From Sedimentisphaera salicampi (GTDB lineage Bacteria; Planctomycetota; Phycisphaerae; Sedimentisphaerales; Sedimentisphaeraceae), in contig NZ_CP021023.1 in assembly GCF_002117005.1 (NCBI RefSeq), forward strand, positions 682,001 to 746,000: DNA of 64,000 nucleotides, written 5' to 3'. Below, one piece after another: positions 37,048 to 46,244 of the stretch (position 1 is the stretch's first letter; every line of letters begins with the position of its first letter). A program made the position numbers and the translations under genes. The notes beneath the pieces are model-generated. The model was given only the letters and a program-made list of their open reading frames with translations. It ran no database searches and had not been told where the DNA came from.

Positions 37048-38703
37048 TTATCTGACTATTTCTTCGATATCCAACGAAGTAAAAGTAATGCTGCCGTATA
37101 AATCCCGCTCGAAGAGCAAGCCCACAGTGTTTGGATTTACCTGCACCATATCTGAGTACGCAGAAGATCCTTCATAAACGCGCAGACCTTCATTCCAACT
37201 CTTTCCGCCATCATTGCTTGCGCGCACAGTCATTCTTTCCCTACGCTGTGATTTTGGATTGCTGTGCAGAAGAACTGATTCATTATTTTGATAATCAAAA
37301 GAGAGAACTGCCGCCTGGCATATCGGACCTACAAGTGAGCTTACAAGTTCTGCACTGCTGAAGTTATCTCCTTCGTCTTTGCTCCAGGCCACTTTCCGGC
37401 AGTATTGCTTTTTATTATTATGGTCTGCGCGGCGAATAGAAACAAATATCCTGCCGTCCTGAAGTTCGGCTACAGAGTTTTCGTTTGTGCCGGGATCAAG
37501 CACATCAGCAATCTGCCAGCTCTGGCCGTGATTATCAGATACAATCATATGTACCCGTCCACCTTCTGGTTCACTGTGGTTTGCGGGGATAACGAGCCTG
37601 CCGCTTTCAAGCTGAATCCCGTGGCAGGGGCCTGTTGCATACCAGCTTCCCCAATTCTCTTTTTTAAGGCTGCCTGTCAAATTGACTGGCTCAGAGAAGC
37701 TCAATCCATCATCATCGCTGTAGGTTGAGAAAACCTCTTTATTGTCTCTGCAGAAAAACAGCCAAATGCGGCCTGTTTCCCTGTCAACTACAGGAGAAGG
37801 ATTACCTATCGTTATTTTAGCAGTGTCTCCTTCTTCATAAACGAGTTTCATTTGTTTCCAGCTTTTTCCGTTATCAACGCTGCGGCGTAGAACAATATCC
37901 ACATCCCCATGGTCGTGATGACTGTCTTTCCTGCCCTCTGCAAAAGCGAGGAGCGTGCCTTCTATTGAACGTACAACAGCAGGGATGCGGTAGGTATGAT
38001 AGCCCCCTTCACCACTTACAAACACATCTGTGCTGTATTTGCCTGCAACTGAATAATCTCTTTCGAGCCTTGGAGTCCATTCATCCAGAGGATAGGTGTT
38101 CCCACGCATACCGAAATGCCGAACTGTCATTTCAGCCCTGCCGGGCTTGAGAGATACTTTGCCGAATGGCCTGCTGTTTTCGTAGCGCATCTTCCAAACA
38201 AGCTCACCCTCAACCAAAAAAAATACAACTCCGTCTTTTCGTTTTATATTCAGCTTGAACCATTTTTTTGAAGAAATCAGGCCATTGAGTTTCCGAGCGG
38301 TCTGTGTGCGGTCTCCGAAGAAAAATCCGCGTACAACCACTCTGCCGTTTCGGGCAAAAATGAGCTCGCTAACATCCAGCCCTTTCCCGGCATCAATCAT
38401 AAATGAAGCATTATCTTTTTTTATATCATCCAGCTTGAGAACAGCAATTATATTGAAATCTCCAGAACCTACACATTTGCCGGCATCCAGCCGACTTCTG
38501 CTTCCGGAGGCGGTTAACCCGTCAGAACCCTCACTCCAAACGTCTCCGGCATCAACTATATCTACAGCCTTGCCTTCTTGAACGAACCACGCTGCCTCTG
38601 CAAAAAGCGGCTGATTTGCAAACGCTAAAATTCCGGCAATGACAAGAGCCGCCGTAAAATTATTCCGGGGATAAGCTGCTTCCTTATTCATACAAATATC
38701 CAT
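37048..38703 (-). CDS. GH33 exo-alpha-sialidase with N-terminal jelly-roll module
   Basis: This secreted 551-aa sialidase would release terminal sialic acids. A signal segment (about 16-36) is followed by a beta-sandwich region (about 38-205) resembling LamG-like or carbohydrate-binding modules. The six-blade propeller covers about 225-551. Its first Arg lies in the YRIP motif (238-241), and the candidate acid/base Asp in HGDVDIV. Asp-box-like repeats are visible (SVDNGKSW, SNDGGKSW). The gene begins 4 nt after the previous sialidase stops; the ATG at 38703 has no RBS, while a second ATG four codons later has GGAT at good spacing. Probably translationally coupled. Confidence 0.88.
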   Translation of the reverse strand: MDICMNKEAAYPRNNFTAALVIAGILAFANQPLFAEAAWFVQEGKAVDIVDAGDVWSEGSDGLTASGSRSRLDAGKCVGSGDFNIIAVLKLDDIKKDNASFMIDAGKGLDVSELIFARNGRVVVRGFFFGDRTQTARKLNGLISSKKWFKLNIKRKDGVVFFLVEGELVWKMRYENSRPFGKVSLKPGRAEMTVRHFGMRGNTYPLDEWTPRLERDYSVAGKYSTDVFVSGEGGYHTYRIPAVVRSIEGTLLAFAEGRKDSHHDHGDVDIVLRRSVDNGKSWKQMKLVYEEGDTAKITIGNPSPVVDRETGRIWLFFCRDNKEVFSTYSDDDGLSFSEPVNLTGSLKKENWGSWYATGPCHGIQLESGRLVIPANHSEPEGGRVHMIVSDNHGQSWQIADVLDPGTNENSVAELQDGRIFVSIRRADHNNKKQYCRKVAWSKDEGDNFSSAELVSSLVGPICQAAVLSFDYQNNESVLLHSNPKSQRRERMTVRASNDGGKSWNEGLRVYEGSSAYSDMVQVNPNTVGLLFERDLYGSITFTSLDIEEIVR

Positions 38704-38707
38704 TCAA

Positions 38708-39898
38708 TTAGTTTATAACATCTTCCAGACCGGTTAGCCATTTGAGCGTAAATGCAGCAAAAGTAATTTTCTTGTAAGGATAGTCTTCGCCGCATTCATA
38801 AAAACAAGCAGCCCTGCCATCAGGCAAAACAGCGAGGCAGGAATAAGCCGCTGCATTTTTGTGAAGGGTTTTCTTGAAATGCCAGTTTTCACTGCCGTTC
38901 AAACTCATTTTTACAGTCATATTAATTCTTCTGCTTGAATGATCGGGATTGGAAAAAAGGATAATATCCTTCTGCGAATCGACATACCTTCCCGGAGAAT
39001 ACCTGATCGTACTCGCCTGACAGCGAGGTTCCTGCAGCTCGGAGGAATAGTGCACTTCTGTCCAAGTTTGCCCTCCGTTAGAGCTGTAAGCCTTGATGCG
39101 CGTGCCGCGGTAACGATGGTTACGGGCATTCATTAGAATCCGCCCGTCCATCAGCTCCACTACTTCATTCTCGTTTGCTCCGGGCAAAACTGCATCACTG
39201 TACTGCCAAGTCTTGCCGTGGTCATCGCTGTATATTACGTGAGCCCCGTATTTATTCCCTCCAACCGGCTGGAAGGAGTGATCAGCGGGCACCACGAGCC
39301 TTCCTTTATGCTTTCCATGATTGAGCTGAATGCCGTGGCCTGGGCCTGTGGCATACCATCGCCAGTTAGGCGCTTTGGCAGATTCTGTAATATCCTCCGG
39401 CTTCGACCAGCTCTTGCCGTCATCTTTGGAATGCATAACAAAAACCCTTCTGGTATCTTTGCTTTTGCCTTTCAGAATAGCACTTTCATGATCGCTGCCG
39501 AGATTCCAAGTTGAAAAAAGCCAAACAGTACCGGTATGCTGATCAACAACAGGGCATGGATTCCCGCAAGTATTGTCTTTGTGATCCCATACAACTCTCT
39601 GAGGGCTCCAAGTTTGTCCGCCGTCTGTGCTTCTTCTCATCAAGAGATCAATATCGCCGGCATCCCCCGCACCTGCTTTTCGTCCTTCGCAAAAGGCGAG
39701 AATTGTCCCTTTGTTGGTTACAGCCAATGCAGGGATACGGTAAGTATCGTATCCGCCCTCGCTGCTGATAAATAAATCCTTCTTTTCAATGCCGGGAGAT
39801 TCTCCTGCAAACAATTTTCCCGAACCCGTTATAGCGGCAAAAACAAAAATAGCAAAAATACACAAGATTAACTTCAAAGTAATTTTTTTCGGCTGCAT
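38708..39898 (-). CDS. GH33 exo-alpha-sialidase, single-domain
   Basis: This 396-aa secreted sialidase has a signal (about 8-32) and a propeller with only the catalytic domain. Key residues: Arg54 in YRIP (53-56), Asp84 in GDIDLLM as candidate acid/base, and Asp boxes such as STDGGQTW (90-97), SKDDGKSW, SDDHGKTW and SSNGGQTW. RBS GAGG lies 5 nt before the ATG at 39896-39898. It is the middle of three adjacent sialidases and the only one lacking an extra module. The three are diverged paralogues rather than fresh copies, which suggests different sialic acid linkages or substrates. Confidence 0.92.
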   Translation of the reverse strand: MQPKKITLKLILCIFAIFVFAAITGSGKLFAGESPGIEKKDLFISSEGGYDTYRIPALAVTNKGTILAFCEGRKAGAGDAGDIDLLMRRSTDGGQTWSPQRVVWDHKDNTCGNPCPVVDQHTGTVWLFSTWNLGSDHESAILKGKSKDTRRVFVMHSKDDGKSWSKPEDITESAKAPNWRWYATGPGHGIQLNHGKHKGRLVVPADHSFQPVGGNKYGAHVIYSDDHGKTWQYSDAVLPGANENEVVELMDGRILMNARNHRYRGTRIKAYSSNGGQTWTEVHYSSELQEPRCQASTIRYSPGRYVDSQKDIILFSNPDHSSRRINMTVKMSLNGSENWHFKKTLHKNAAAYSCLAVLPDGRAACFYECGEDYPYKKITFAAFTLKWLTGLEDVIN

Positions 39899-39957
39899 AA
39901 AAACCTCAGTTTTATATTTCTATTATATTTAATTGTTTGACTGCTGAATAAATGTGT

Positions 39958-41838
39958 TTAAAGCGGATTAGTGGTATCAAGCCACTGGTTCATAAACAAA
40001 TACAAATCAAACGTATCAACATAGCAGTCTTTGTTGAGATCCATCTGGTTATAGCCCCATTCGCCGCATTCATCTGTAAATGCTGCTGATTTGTAAATCT
40101 GAACAGAGGCAATATCCCCGATAAAATTTCGCTGAACAGCATTAAAAGCCCCAACCACAATATCATTTGAATTTGCCGCAGATGCGGTGAGCTGGTCGCT
40201 TTGGGAGTCTTCAAGCTGGCCGTCCAGATACAAATACACCTCTTCCTGTGATGGGTCACGAACAACCCGAACTTGATGCCACTGATTATCACATACCTCG
40301 CTGCTGCTCCAAAGAGAAACAGGATTGCTACCATCTTCCATATAGAAACGAACAAAGCCATCCTGAACCCTCATCCACCATGAAGGCACATTAGGTCCAA
40401 CATCCTTGGAGACAATGGCTCCCGCTCCCACCGAACCCCCTTCTTTGTGGTTTTCAGTTCTAAAAACAGCCTTAATTGTAATCGGCTCATCAATCCCAAC
40501 ATCAAGCATATTTTGAGATTCGCCGTCTCCAAGCACAATTCCCTGTCCGCTCTGTCCGCTAAAACTTACGGCTTTCTGGGGTTTGGAATTTATTTGCGCT
40601 GATATCAATTCCAGCGAATCTGAAAGCTCACCTTTGTATCCATAACCAAGGCTGTCCTGAACATCAGAACCCGCTGCTAATGTTTGAGACGCATCAAACT
40701 CTTCAAAATCCCATCGAAAAACAGTATTTTCATGGACCCATTGCCGCCTGAATTTTGCGAATCTTATAGTTTCGTAGTATCTGCTTTCTCCGGCCTCATA
40801 AAGCAGTCCAATATAATTCTCTGCAATTCCTGTAAGACAGGAATATCCGGAAGGGCCGGAATGAATCAATTTTTCCTTTGTCCAATTGCTGCAATCGTCG
40901 TAACTGTATTTCACTGTCATTCGGATTCTGCTTGTAGCGGCCGGGTTTGAAAAGGTATACATCTGACCTCCCTGCCCTATGCTTGAGGAAAGTGCTATAG
41001 TGCTGCCTTGGCATATTGGAGTTATAAGCTGATCTGCAACTAATAATGATGTCCAAGAAAGCCCTTGATTATAGCTGAAGCATAATAATCTTCTGTTGGT
41101 TTCTTTACAGCATACGTTGCGGTCATTACGAAGAAGCGTGCCGTTAGACAGCTCAACAATCTGTGATTCGCTAGAACCGGGCGGTAGAAAAGAGCTCTCC
41201 TGCCATGTTTGGCCGTGATCGTCGCTGTATATATTTCTTTCGATCGCCGGTATGATTAATCTGCCGGCGTTTGTTCCCTTTTTCAAAACAATTCCTCTTC
41301 CTGGGCCCGTAGCATCCCAGCCGTTAGGTGGGTCGTCAAAAGGATCAATTTCGGGGTAATGAGTTTCTGGGACAGACCAGCTCTTCCCGTCATCGTCGCT
41401 CCAGCAAGACCATATCGTTCGAACGCCGTCGCTCGTACCTCTTGAAATCTCGCTTTGATGATCCTGACCTAAATTATGGGTCATAAAAAGCCATACGCGG
41501 CCATTAAAAGGATCCTGCAGTACAGTTGGGTTGCCGCAGGTATTTCCACCATCATCCCAGACAACCTGCATAGGAAGCCAGCTTTCTCCTCCATCAATGC
41601 TTCGTTTCAGTACAGTATCAATATTGCCTGTATCACCTGCGCCGTTTACTCTCCCCTCGGCAAATGCGAGCAGCGCTCCGCTGGAAGTTTCATACAGCGC
41701 GGGAATTCTAAACGTATTATATCCCTCTTCTCCCTGCTCAAAGAGAACATCATCCTGAAGCGGACTCGCAACTAAAAAGCAGGGTAAAAGAAACACTGCA
41801 ACAGCCGTAAAAAATGCTTTCAAAATAAATCCTTTCAT
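39958..41838 (-). CDS. GH33 exo-alpha-sialidase with LamG and dockerin-like modules
   Basis: The start is placed at the ATG at 41836-41838 (a TTG six codons upstream is unlikely), giving 626 aa. A signal (about 1-25) is followed by the sialidase propeller (about 28-375) with FRIP (43-46), Asp74 in NIDTVLKR and Asp boxes (SIDGGESW, SDDDGKSW, SDDHGQTW). A LamG-like module covers about 395-575 (WWMRVQDGFVRFYMEDG), and the C-terminus has the dockerin-like stretch DLNKDCYVDTFDLYLFMNQW. It follows the pseudopilin gene by about 20 nt. The extra modules suggest anchoring or assembly at the cell surface, unlike the single-domain sialidase next to it. Confidence 0.9.
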   Translation of the reverse strand: MKGFILKAFFTAVAVFLLPCFLVASPLQDDVLFEQGEEGYNTFRIPALYETSSGALLAFAEGRVNGAGDTGNIDTVLKRSIDGGESWLPMQVVWDDGGNTCGNPTVLQDPFNGRVWLFMTHNLGQDHQSEISRGTSDGVRTIWSCWSDDDGKSWSVPETHYPEIDPFDDPPNGWDATGPGRGIVLKKGTNAGRLIIPAIERNIYSDDHGQTWQESSFLPPGSSESQIVELSNGTLLRNDRNVCCKETNRRLLCFSYNQGLSWTSLLVADQLITPICQGSTIALSSSIGQGGQMYTFSNPAATSRIRMTVKYSYDDCSNWTKEKLIHSGPSGYSCLTGIAENYIGLLYEAGESRYYETIRFAKFRRQWVHENTVFRWDFEEFDASQTLAAGSDVQDSLGYGYKGELSDSLELISAQINSKPQKAVSFSGQSGQGIVLGDGESQNMLDVGIDEPITIKAVFRTENHKEGGSVGAGAIVSKDVGPNVPSWWMRVQDGFVRFYMEDGSNPVSLWSSSEVCDNQWHQVRVVRDPSQEEVYLYLDGQLEDSQSDQLTASAANSNDIVVGAFNAVQRNFIGDIASVQIYKSAAFTDECGEWGYNQMDLNKDCYVDTFDLYLFMNQWLDTTNPL

Positions 41839-41860
41839 CTCGGGGCTAATAGGCAAAATA

Positions 41861-42727
41861 TTATTTGTACTTTAGCGGTATGTAATACTTCGTATTACTG
41901 CTGCCATGTGTAGCGCTTTCAGGTCCGATTTTATATCGCTGAACACTTCCATCAAGATAGCCTGCGTTCATAGTTACTTCCGGCACATCTTGACCGTCCG
42001 GGCTTTCTTTCTGGTAATAAGGGTGAGGGCTGTCATCCTGGGGAACAGGAGAACGCTCCGGAGGCTGTGCAAAGCCGTCTGCCGGATGTGAGCTGAGCCA
42101 TTTTCTCGGGCCGAAGTTCACGTCATTATAAAAAAGCACATCGCTTGTGAGCAGGGTATGGTCGGAATTTTTATATCCCGGCCCCTTGAAAGGTTTGTAG
42201 CCGTGTACATTTTCACGGCCGGTAAAATCGAAGCCGCCGTAATTCCAAAGCAGAAAATACGAACATTTCAGCCAGTAATTGCTTCCGTTGCGATATAATT
42301 CATCAACAGTAGCTTTGCCGCCATTTACAGTGTCGTAGCACATCATTTTATTGTCCCACTTTGAAAGAGGGCAGTTAAAAACTTCAGAATTCGGCAAGTA
42401 TTTTGCAAGATAACTCCCAACAGAACCGCCGTTCATGGGCTGTGAACCACTGAAATTTCCTGTATGGTAATTTAAATGACAGGGCACAGTAAAGCTTCCG
42501 TTTGCCCTTCCCTGCGTGCAGGGAGGCAGCTTGCCTCCATTGTCAGACTGGTAAGACTGAATCCCGAGAATCATTTGGTGTTGATTATTTCCGCATACAA
42601 CAAGCTTGGCCTGCTCTCTTGCTTTGCTTAATGCGGGCATCAACACTGCCATAAGCAGCGCAATGATAGAAATAACAACCAGCAGTTCAATGAGAGTAAA
42701 ACCATGCCTGTTTAATTTCTTTTTCAT
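41861..42727 (-). CDS. Pseudopilin-like protein with prepilin N-terminus
   Basis: This 288-aa protein starts MKKKLNRHGFTLIELLVVIS: a short basic leader, cleavage between Gly9 and Phe10, Glu14 at +5, and a hydrophobic helix. The C-terminal region keeps the DG of the planctomycete H-X9-DG group (NAGYLDGSVQRY), but the His at the right distance is absent, unlike the pseudopilin at 18.9 kb. The ATG at 42725-42727 is preceded by GGAG. It lies between the double LamG dockerin protein and the first sialidase. Its presence inside a sialidase operon, mirroring the GH127 locus, suggests a role linked to the secreted dockerin proteins. Function unproven. Confidence 0.85.
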   Translation of the reverse strand: MKKKLNRHGFTLIELLVVISIIALLMAVLMPALSKAREQAKLVVCGNNQHQMILGIQSYQSDNGGKLPPCTQGRANGSFTVPCHLNYHTGNFSGSQPMNGGSVGSYLAKYLPNSEVFNCPLSKWDNKMMCYDTVNGGKATVDELYRNGSNYWLKCSYFLLWNYGGFDFTGRENVHGYKPFKGPGYKNSDHTLLTSDVLFYNDVNFGPRKWLSSHPADGFAQPPERSPVPQDDSPHPYYQKESPDGQDVPEVTMNAGYLDGSVQRYKIGPESATHGSSNTKYYIPLKYK

Positions 42728-42800
42728 TATATCTCCAATTAAGGTATTTAATAAGGATAAGGCCCCGGCCCTGATAACCGGGGCACTTTTGTGTTTTTAA

Positions 42801-45179
42801 TTAGTTAAGATTTTCGCATCCGGATCCCTGAGGATCGGTGCATTTGAGCCAGTCGTTAGCGAACATAACAAAGTCTGCAATATCTACATAACAGTCTTCA
42901 TTGAAGTCCATCTCGTTGTATCCCCATACGCCGCACTCGTTATCAAGTACAGTTACAGTTGTAGTTCTCGGCTCTGCCCAGCCATTGTCAAAGGCCTCAT
43001 CAGAGCTTGAGGTGGAATAAGTAATCTCAACAGTTTCGTTACCTTCCTGATCTAAATCATCAACCGCTGATAGAGTTACTGCCTGAGTAGTATCCCAGTT
43101 TGAAGGAGTGAAAGTAAGAGTCTTCGGATTACCTGCACCTTCACCGTAATCGAGTTCTTCATTACCTTCAATAGTAACACTGACGTTGCTGCTTGGCGCA
43201 TTTGTAAGGACAACATCAAGAGAATCTGTAGTGCTGCCTTCCATTACGCTGGTTGAATCATCTGTTTCAGTGACTGCAGCAACCATCGGTATAAGCTCCT
43301 TAACCTCACTGAATGTAAGGGCGTTGTCATATATCCTCACATCGCTGATAAGACCGTCAAAGCCCCACTGCTGGCCTCCGGAATCTTCGTTCAAACCGAT
43401 ATACATAACGTTGAGGCCCTGTATTGAGCTGAAGAATCCGCCTGAAGATATAGCAACAAGTTCGCCGTCAAGATACAAAGATGCGCTTCCTGTCTGGCTT
43501 ACCGAAACTGCTGCATGATGCCAGTTTCCATCAACCGGAAGAGATACATCAGATTCCATGGAAAGAACAACATCGCCGTCATCGCGGGAAAGCACTGCAA
43601 GACGATTACTATCTGTAAACAGCATAAACTCACTGCTTCCCATGTTGCTGTTGCATATGCCAAAGAGATTCAGATGGGTAGTATGAGATACGCCCGGGTC
43701 TTCTTCCTCTGTATCCTGCTTGAAGAACATTGATACTGTACCAGCGCTAAGATCTTCAAAATCGTTCACGTAGTTTGTTAGATCAACGTACTGCTGATCA
43801 TAGTATCTGCCGTCGAAATCAAGGGTTGGCCCTCTCGTATATGAGTAGCTGTCTGTAAAGCTATCTGTCCAGACAGGATCCTGATCATCTGAACCAGTTG
43901 TAGAACCTAAAACGCCGTCATAACCGTTTCCGCTTGAATCTGCCGCTGTCTGTCCTGTATTTTCATCAAGTTTCCAATGGCCAACAAGCTGAGAATTGCT
44001 GGCGTCATTATCATACACCGTAACAGATACACTTCGCGGAGAGAGCCACGCCTCATCAAATCCGGGATCTGAAGAGCTTACGCTGAACAGAATATCTACA
44101 TCCATTGGAAGCTCGCCAATTAAATCATCTACAGCAGTAACAGTAACGGTTTGAGGCGTGTCCCAGTTGGTTGAATCAAAATCAATATTCTTCTGAGCTC
44201 CCGCTCCGTTACCCAGATCAAGCTGGTCGTTCGGGTCTGCAATAACCGTAACAGGCTGGGAAGGCATACTGTCTAAAACAATATCAAAAGTATCTGTTGC
44301 GCCGCCTTCTGTTACTTCTGTTGAATCATCAGTTTCAGTAACAGTACCCGCTCTCGGGATAATTGCTTGAACTTCTGCCTCACTTAATGCATCATCATAA
44401 ACCCGCACATCACTCAGCAGACCGTCAAATGCCCATTGCTTGCCTCCGCCGCTGTCGTCGTTTGCACCCAAAGCCATGGTGTTTGCTGAGTAAACGCCGC
44501 TGCTTACATTATCAAGGAATGAAACACCTTCAGCCGTAGCTTTCTGCTCTCCGTCAACGTATAAAGCCGCATTGCCCAAAGCATCAACGGTTATTGCAGC
44601 GTGGTGCCAATTGCCGTCTGTAAGCCCAACATCTTCTCCAGACATATCAGGCTCGCTCTGAAGACTCCAATCTGCAGTTCCGCCTCGGCTCATAATCTTC
44701 AAAACCGAAGACTCAACAATCATTACAAACTCGCATGAAGGAGCAGAGTTGTCAGACAGACTGAAAATAACCTGATTATTATTTACATGCACAGGACTAG
44801 GATCAGATTCAGCTAAAGTGTCTTTCTTGAAAAATACTGAAATAGTACCAGTAGGCAAATTCGCAAAGGAATTTACTTGGGCATCAAGATTTACATATCT
44901 CTTGTTGAAATAGGTGCCGTCAAATTCCAGAACAGGGCCTCGCTGTGTCCCGAATGCATCTGTATAACTGGAAACCCAAAGCGGGTCCTGCATATCTTCC
45001 AACGGAAATTCTCCCAGTTGGCCGTCATAGCCGTTGCCGCTGGAATCCGCGACTGCCTGCCCGCTGCCTTCATCCAGTTTCCACTGGGCAACAAGATTAG
45101 CTCCGCTTGCCGGCAGAGCTGCAATAAACAGTACCAGCATCGGCAATAAGATTACAAGTTTCTTTTTTCGAGAATTCAT
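42801..45179 (-). CDS. Secreted protein with two LamG plus Calx-beta-like repeats and a dockerin-like end
   Basis: This 792-aa extracellular protein has an internal duplication. A signal (about 1-26) is followed by LamG-like module 1 (about 28-275), a Calx-beta-like module (about 280-395, with TVTAVDDLIGELPMDVDI), LamG-like module 2 (about 400-640), a second Calx-beta-like module (about 645-740), and the dockerin-like end DFNEDCYVDIADFVMFANDW. The two halves match in order and in short blocks (LVAQWKLDEGSGQ versus LVGHWKLDENTGQ). No catalytic domain is recognisable, so glycan or surface binding is likely. A strong AAGGAG RBS precedes the ATG. It sits between the PEP-CTERM protein and the pseudopilin, all on the minus strand. 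Confidence 0.8.
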   Translation of the reverse strand: MNSRKKKLVILLPMLVLFIAALPASGANLVAQWKLDEGSGQAVADSSGNGYDGQLGEFPLEDMQDPLWVSSYTDAFGTQRGPVLEFDGTYFNKRYVNLDAQVNSFANLPTGTISVFFKKDTLAESDPSPVHVNNNQVIFSLSDNSAPSCEFVMIVESSVLKIMSRGGTADWSLQSEPDMSGEDVGLTDGNWHHAAITVDALGNAALYVDGEQKATAEGVSFLDNVSSGVYSANTMALGANDDSGGGKQWAFDGLLSDVRVYDDALSEAEVQAIIPRAGTVTETDDSTEVTEGGATDTFDIVLDSMPSQPVTVIADPNDQLDLGNGAGAQKNIDFDSTNWDTPQTVTVTAVDDLIGELPMDVDILFSVSSSDPGFDEAWLSPRSVSVTVYDNDASNSQLVGHWKLDENTGQTAADSSGNGYDGVLGSTTGSDDQDPVWTDSFTDSYSYTRGPTLDFDGRYYDQQYVDLTNYVNDFEDLSAGTVSMFFKQDTEEEDPGVSHTTHLNLFGICNSNMGSSEFMLFTDSNRLAVLSRDDGDVVLSMESDVSLPVDGNWHHAAVSVSQTGSASLYLDGELVAISSGGFFSSIQGLNVMYIGLNEDSGGQQWGFDGLISDVRIYDNALTFSEVKELIPMVAAVTETDDSTSVMEGSTTDSLDVVLTNAPSSNVSVTIEGNEELDYGEGAGNPKTLTFTPSNWDTTQAVTLSAVDDLDQEGNETVEITYSTSSSDEAFDNGWAEPRTTTVTVLDNECGVWGYNEMDFNEDCYVDIADFVMFANDWLKCTDPQGSGCENLN

Positions 45180-45277
45180 TAAAGATCTCCTTAAATTAAA
45201 TAAAACAAATTAAACACTATTAAAAATTAAACTCAAATACTCTCAGCACCTCCTTTCACTTTCTATATGCTTGAAAA

Positions 45278-46078
45278 TTACTTCTGCTTATTTCTGCCTG
45301 CAAAAAATCCTAAGCCGGCTGCCAGTAATGAAATTGTAGCAGGTTCGGGAACAGCCAAATTTTCTACTTCAGTTTCGCTCAATGCATGATCATAAACACG
45401 AAACTCATCAATAAGCCCGCCGTATTCCCACTGCAGGCCGCTGCCGTTGTCATTGTTAGCGCCGAAATTCACAGCTACATTACCGTCATTGGTAGTAAAA
45501 GTATCAATGTCAACACCGAAAGAACTTGATGCCACTTCACTGCCGTCAAGATAAAGCAGTGTTCCTGTTTGCCCGCTGCTTGATACTGCTACATGGTGCC
45601 ACTCATCATCCATTAGGCTTGCTCCACCGGATATGTCAACATTGTCATTACTGTTGTGTCTTCCAAGGAAATTAAGGTTTCCGCTTACAACACGCAAAGC
45701 GGCTTCTTCGCTGCCCGCTGCGGCATCAGAAATACTGAAAATAGTATCACTCATTCCGTCGGATACCTTAACCCAGCCACTGTAAGAGAATCCTGTAAAG
45801 CCGAGAGTGGTGAAAACCGCCTGATCAGGCGGGGCTACATTAAGATGATTATCATTAGAGCCGTCAAATTCCCAAGCTTTACCAAATCTCCCCTGTGCAC
45901 CAGAAGCTGGATCTGTGCCGTTAGAAGCTGATGATGGAGCTGCATTTGCATTTCCGACCGAATCAACCGCCTCCGATGCACCTGCAGCTTCATCCATAGC
46001 CCAATGCGCTATAAGTCCTGCCTGAGCTCCTGCTGATATTAGACATCCCAAAATTAGCACAATCAATATTTTTCTCAT
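45278..46078 (-). CDS. LamG-domain protein with PEP-CTERM sorting signal
   Basis: The start is the ATG at 46076-46078 (RBS AAGGTG); a GTG three codons earlier is less likely. The product is about 266 aa: Sec signal (about 1-20, ending AGAQA), one LamG-like domain (about 22-235, related to those of the adjacent double-LamG protein), and a C-terminal PEP-CTERM tripartite signal (VPEPATISLLAAGLGFF, then a basic tail RNKQK). PEP-CTERM proteins are cleaved by an exosortase; none is encoded in the window. It is the first structural gene after the regulator and could be a surface glycan-binding protein of the sialic acid locus. Confidence 0.85.
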   Translation of the reverse strand: MRKILIVLILGCLISAGAQAGLIAHWAMDEAAGASEAVDSVGNANAAPSSASNGTDPASGAQGRFGKAWEFDGSNDNHLNVAPPDQAVFTTLGFTGFSYSGWVKVSDGMSDTIFSISDAAAGSEEAALRVVSGNLNFLGRHNSNDNVDISGGASLMDDEWHHVAVSSSGQTGTLLYLDGSEVASSSFGVDIDTFTTNDGNVAVNFGANNDNGSGLQWEYGGLIDEFRVYDHALSETEVENLAVPEPATISLLAAGLGFFAGRNKQK

Positions 46079-46244
46079 AATATTCACCTTTTACTCTTAA
46101 TAATTAAATTCTTCAATAATTGATGTTGCCAAATAACATCATTAAAAAAACAACAAAAATATTTCACATAGCCACCTTCCTTTCTTTGAAACTCTTTCGC
46201 AAAACTATTGAAAATAATTAATTCATTTTTTATCACTCAAAACG

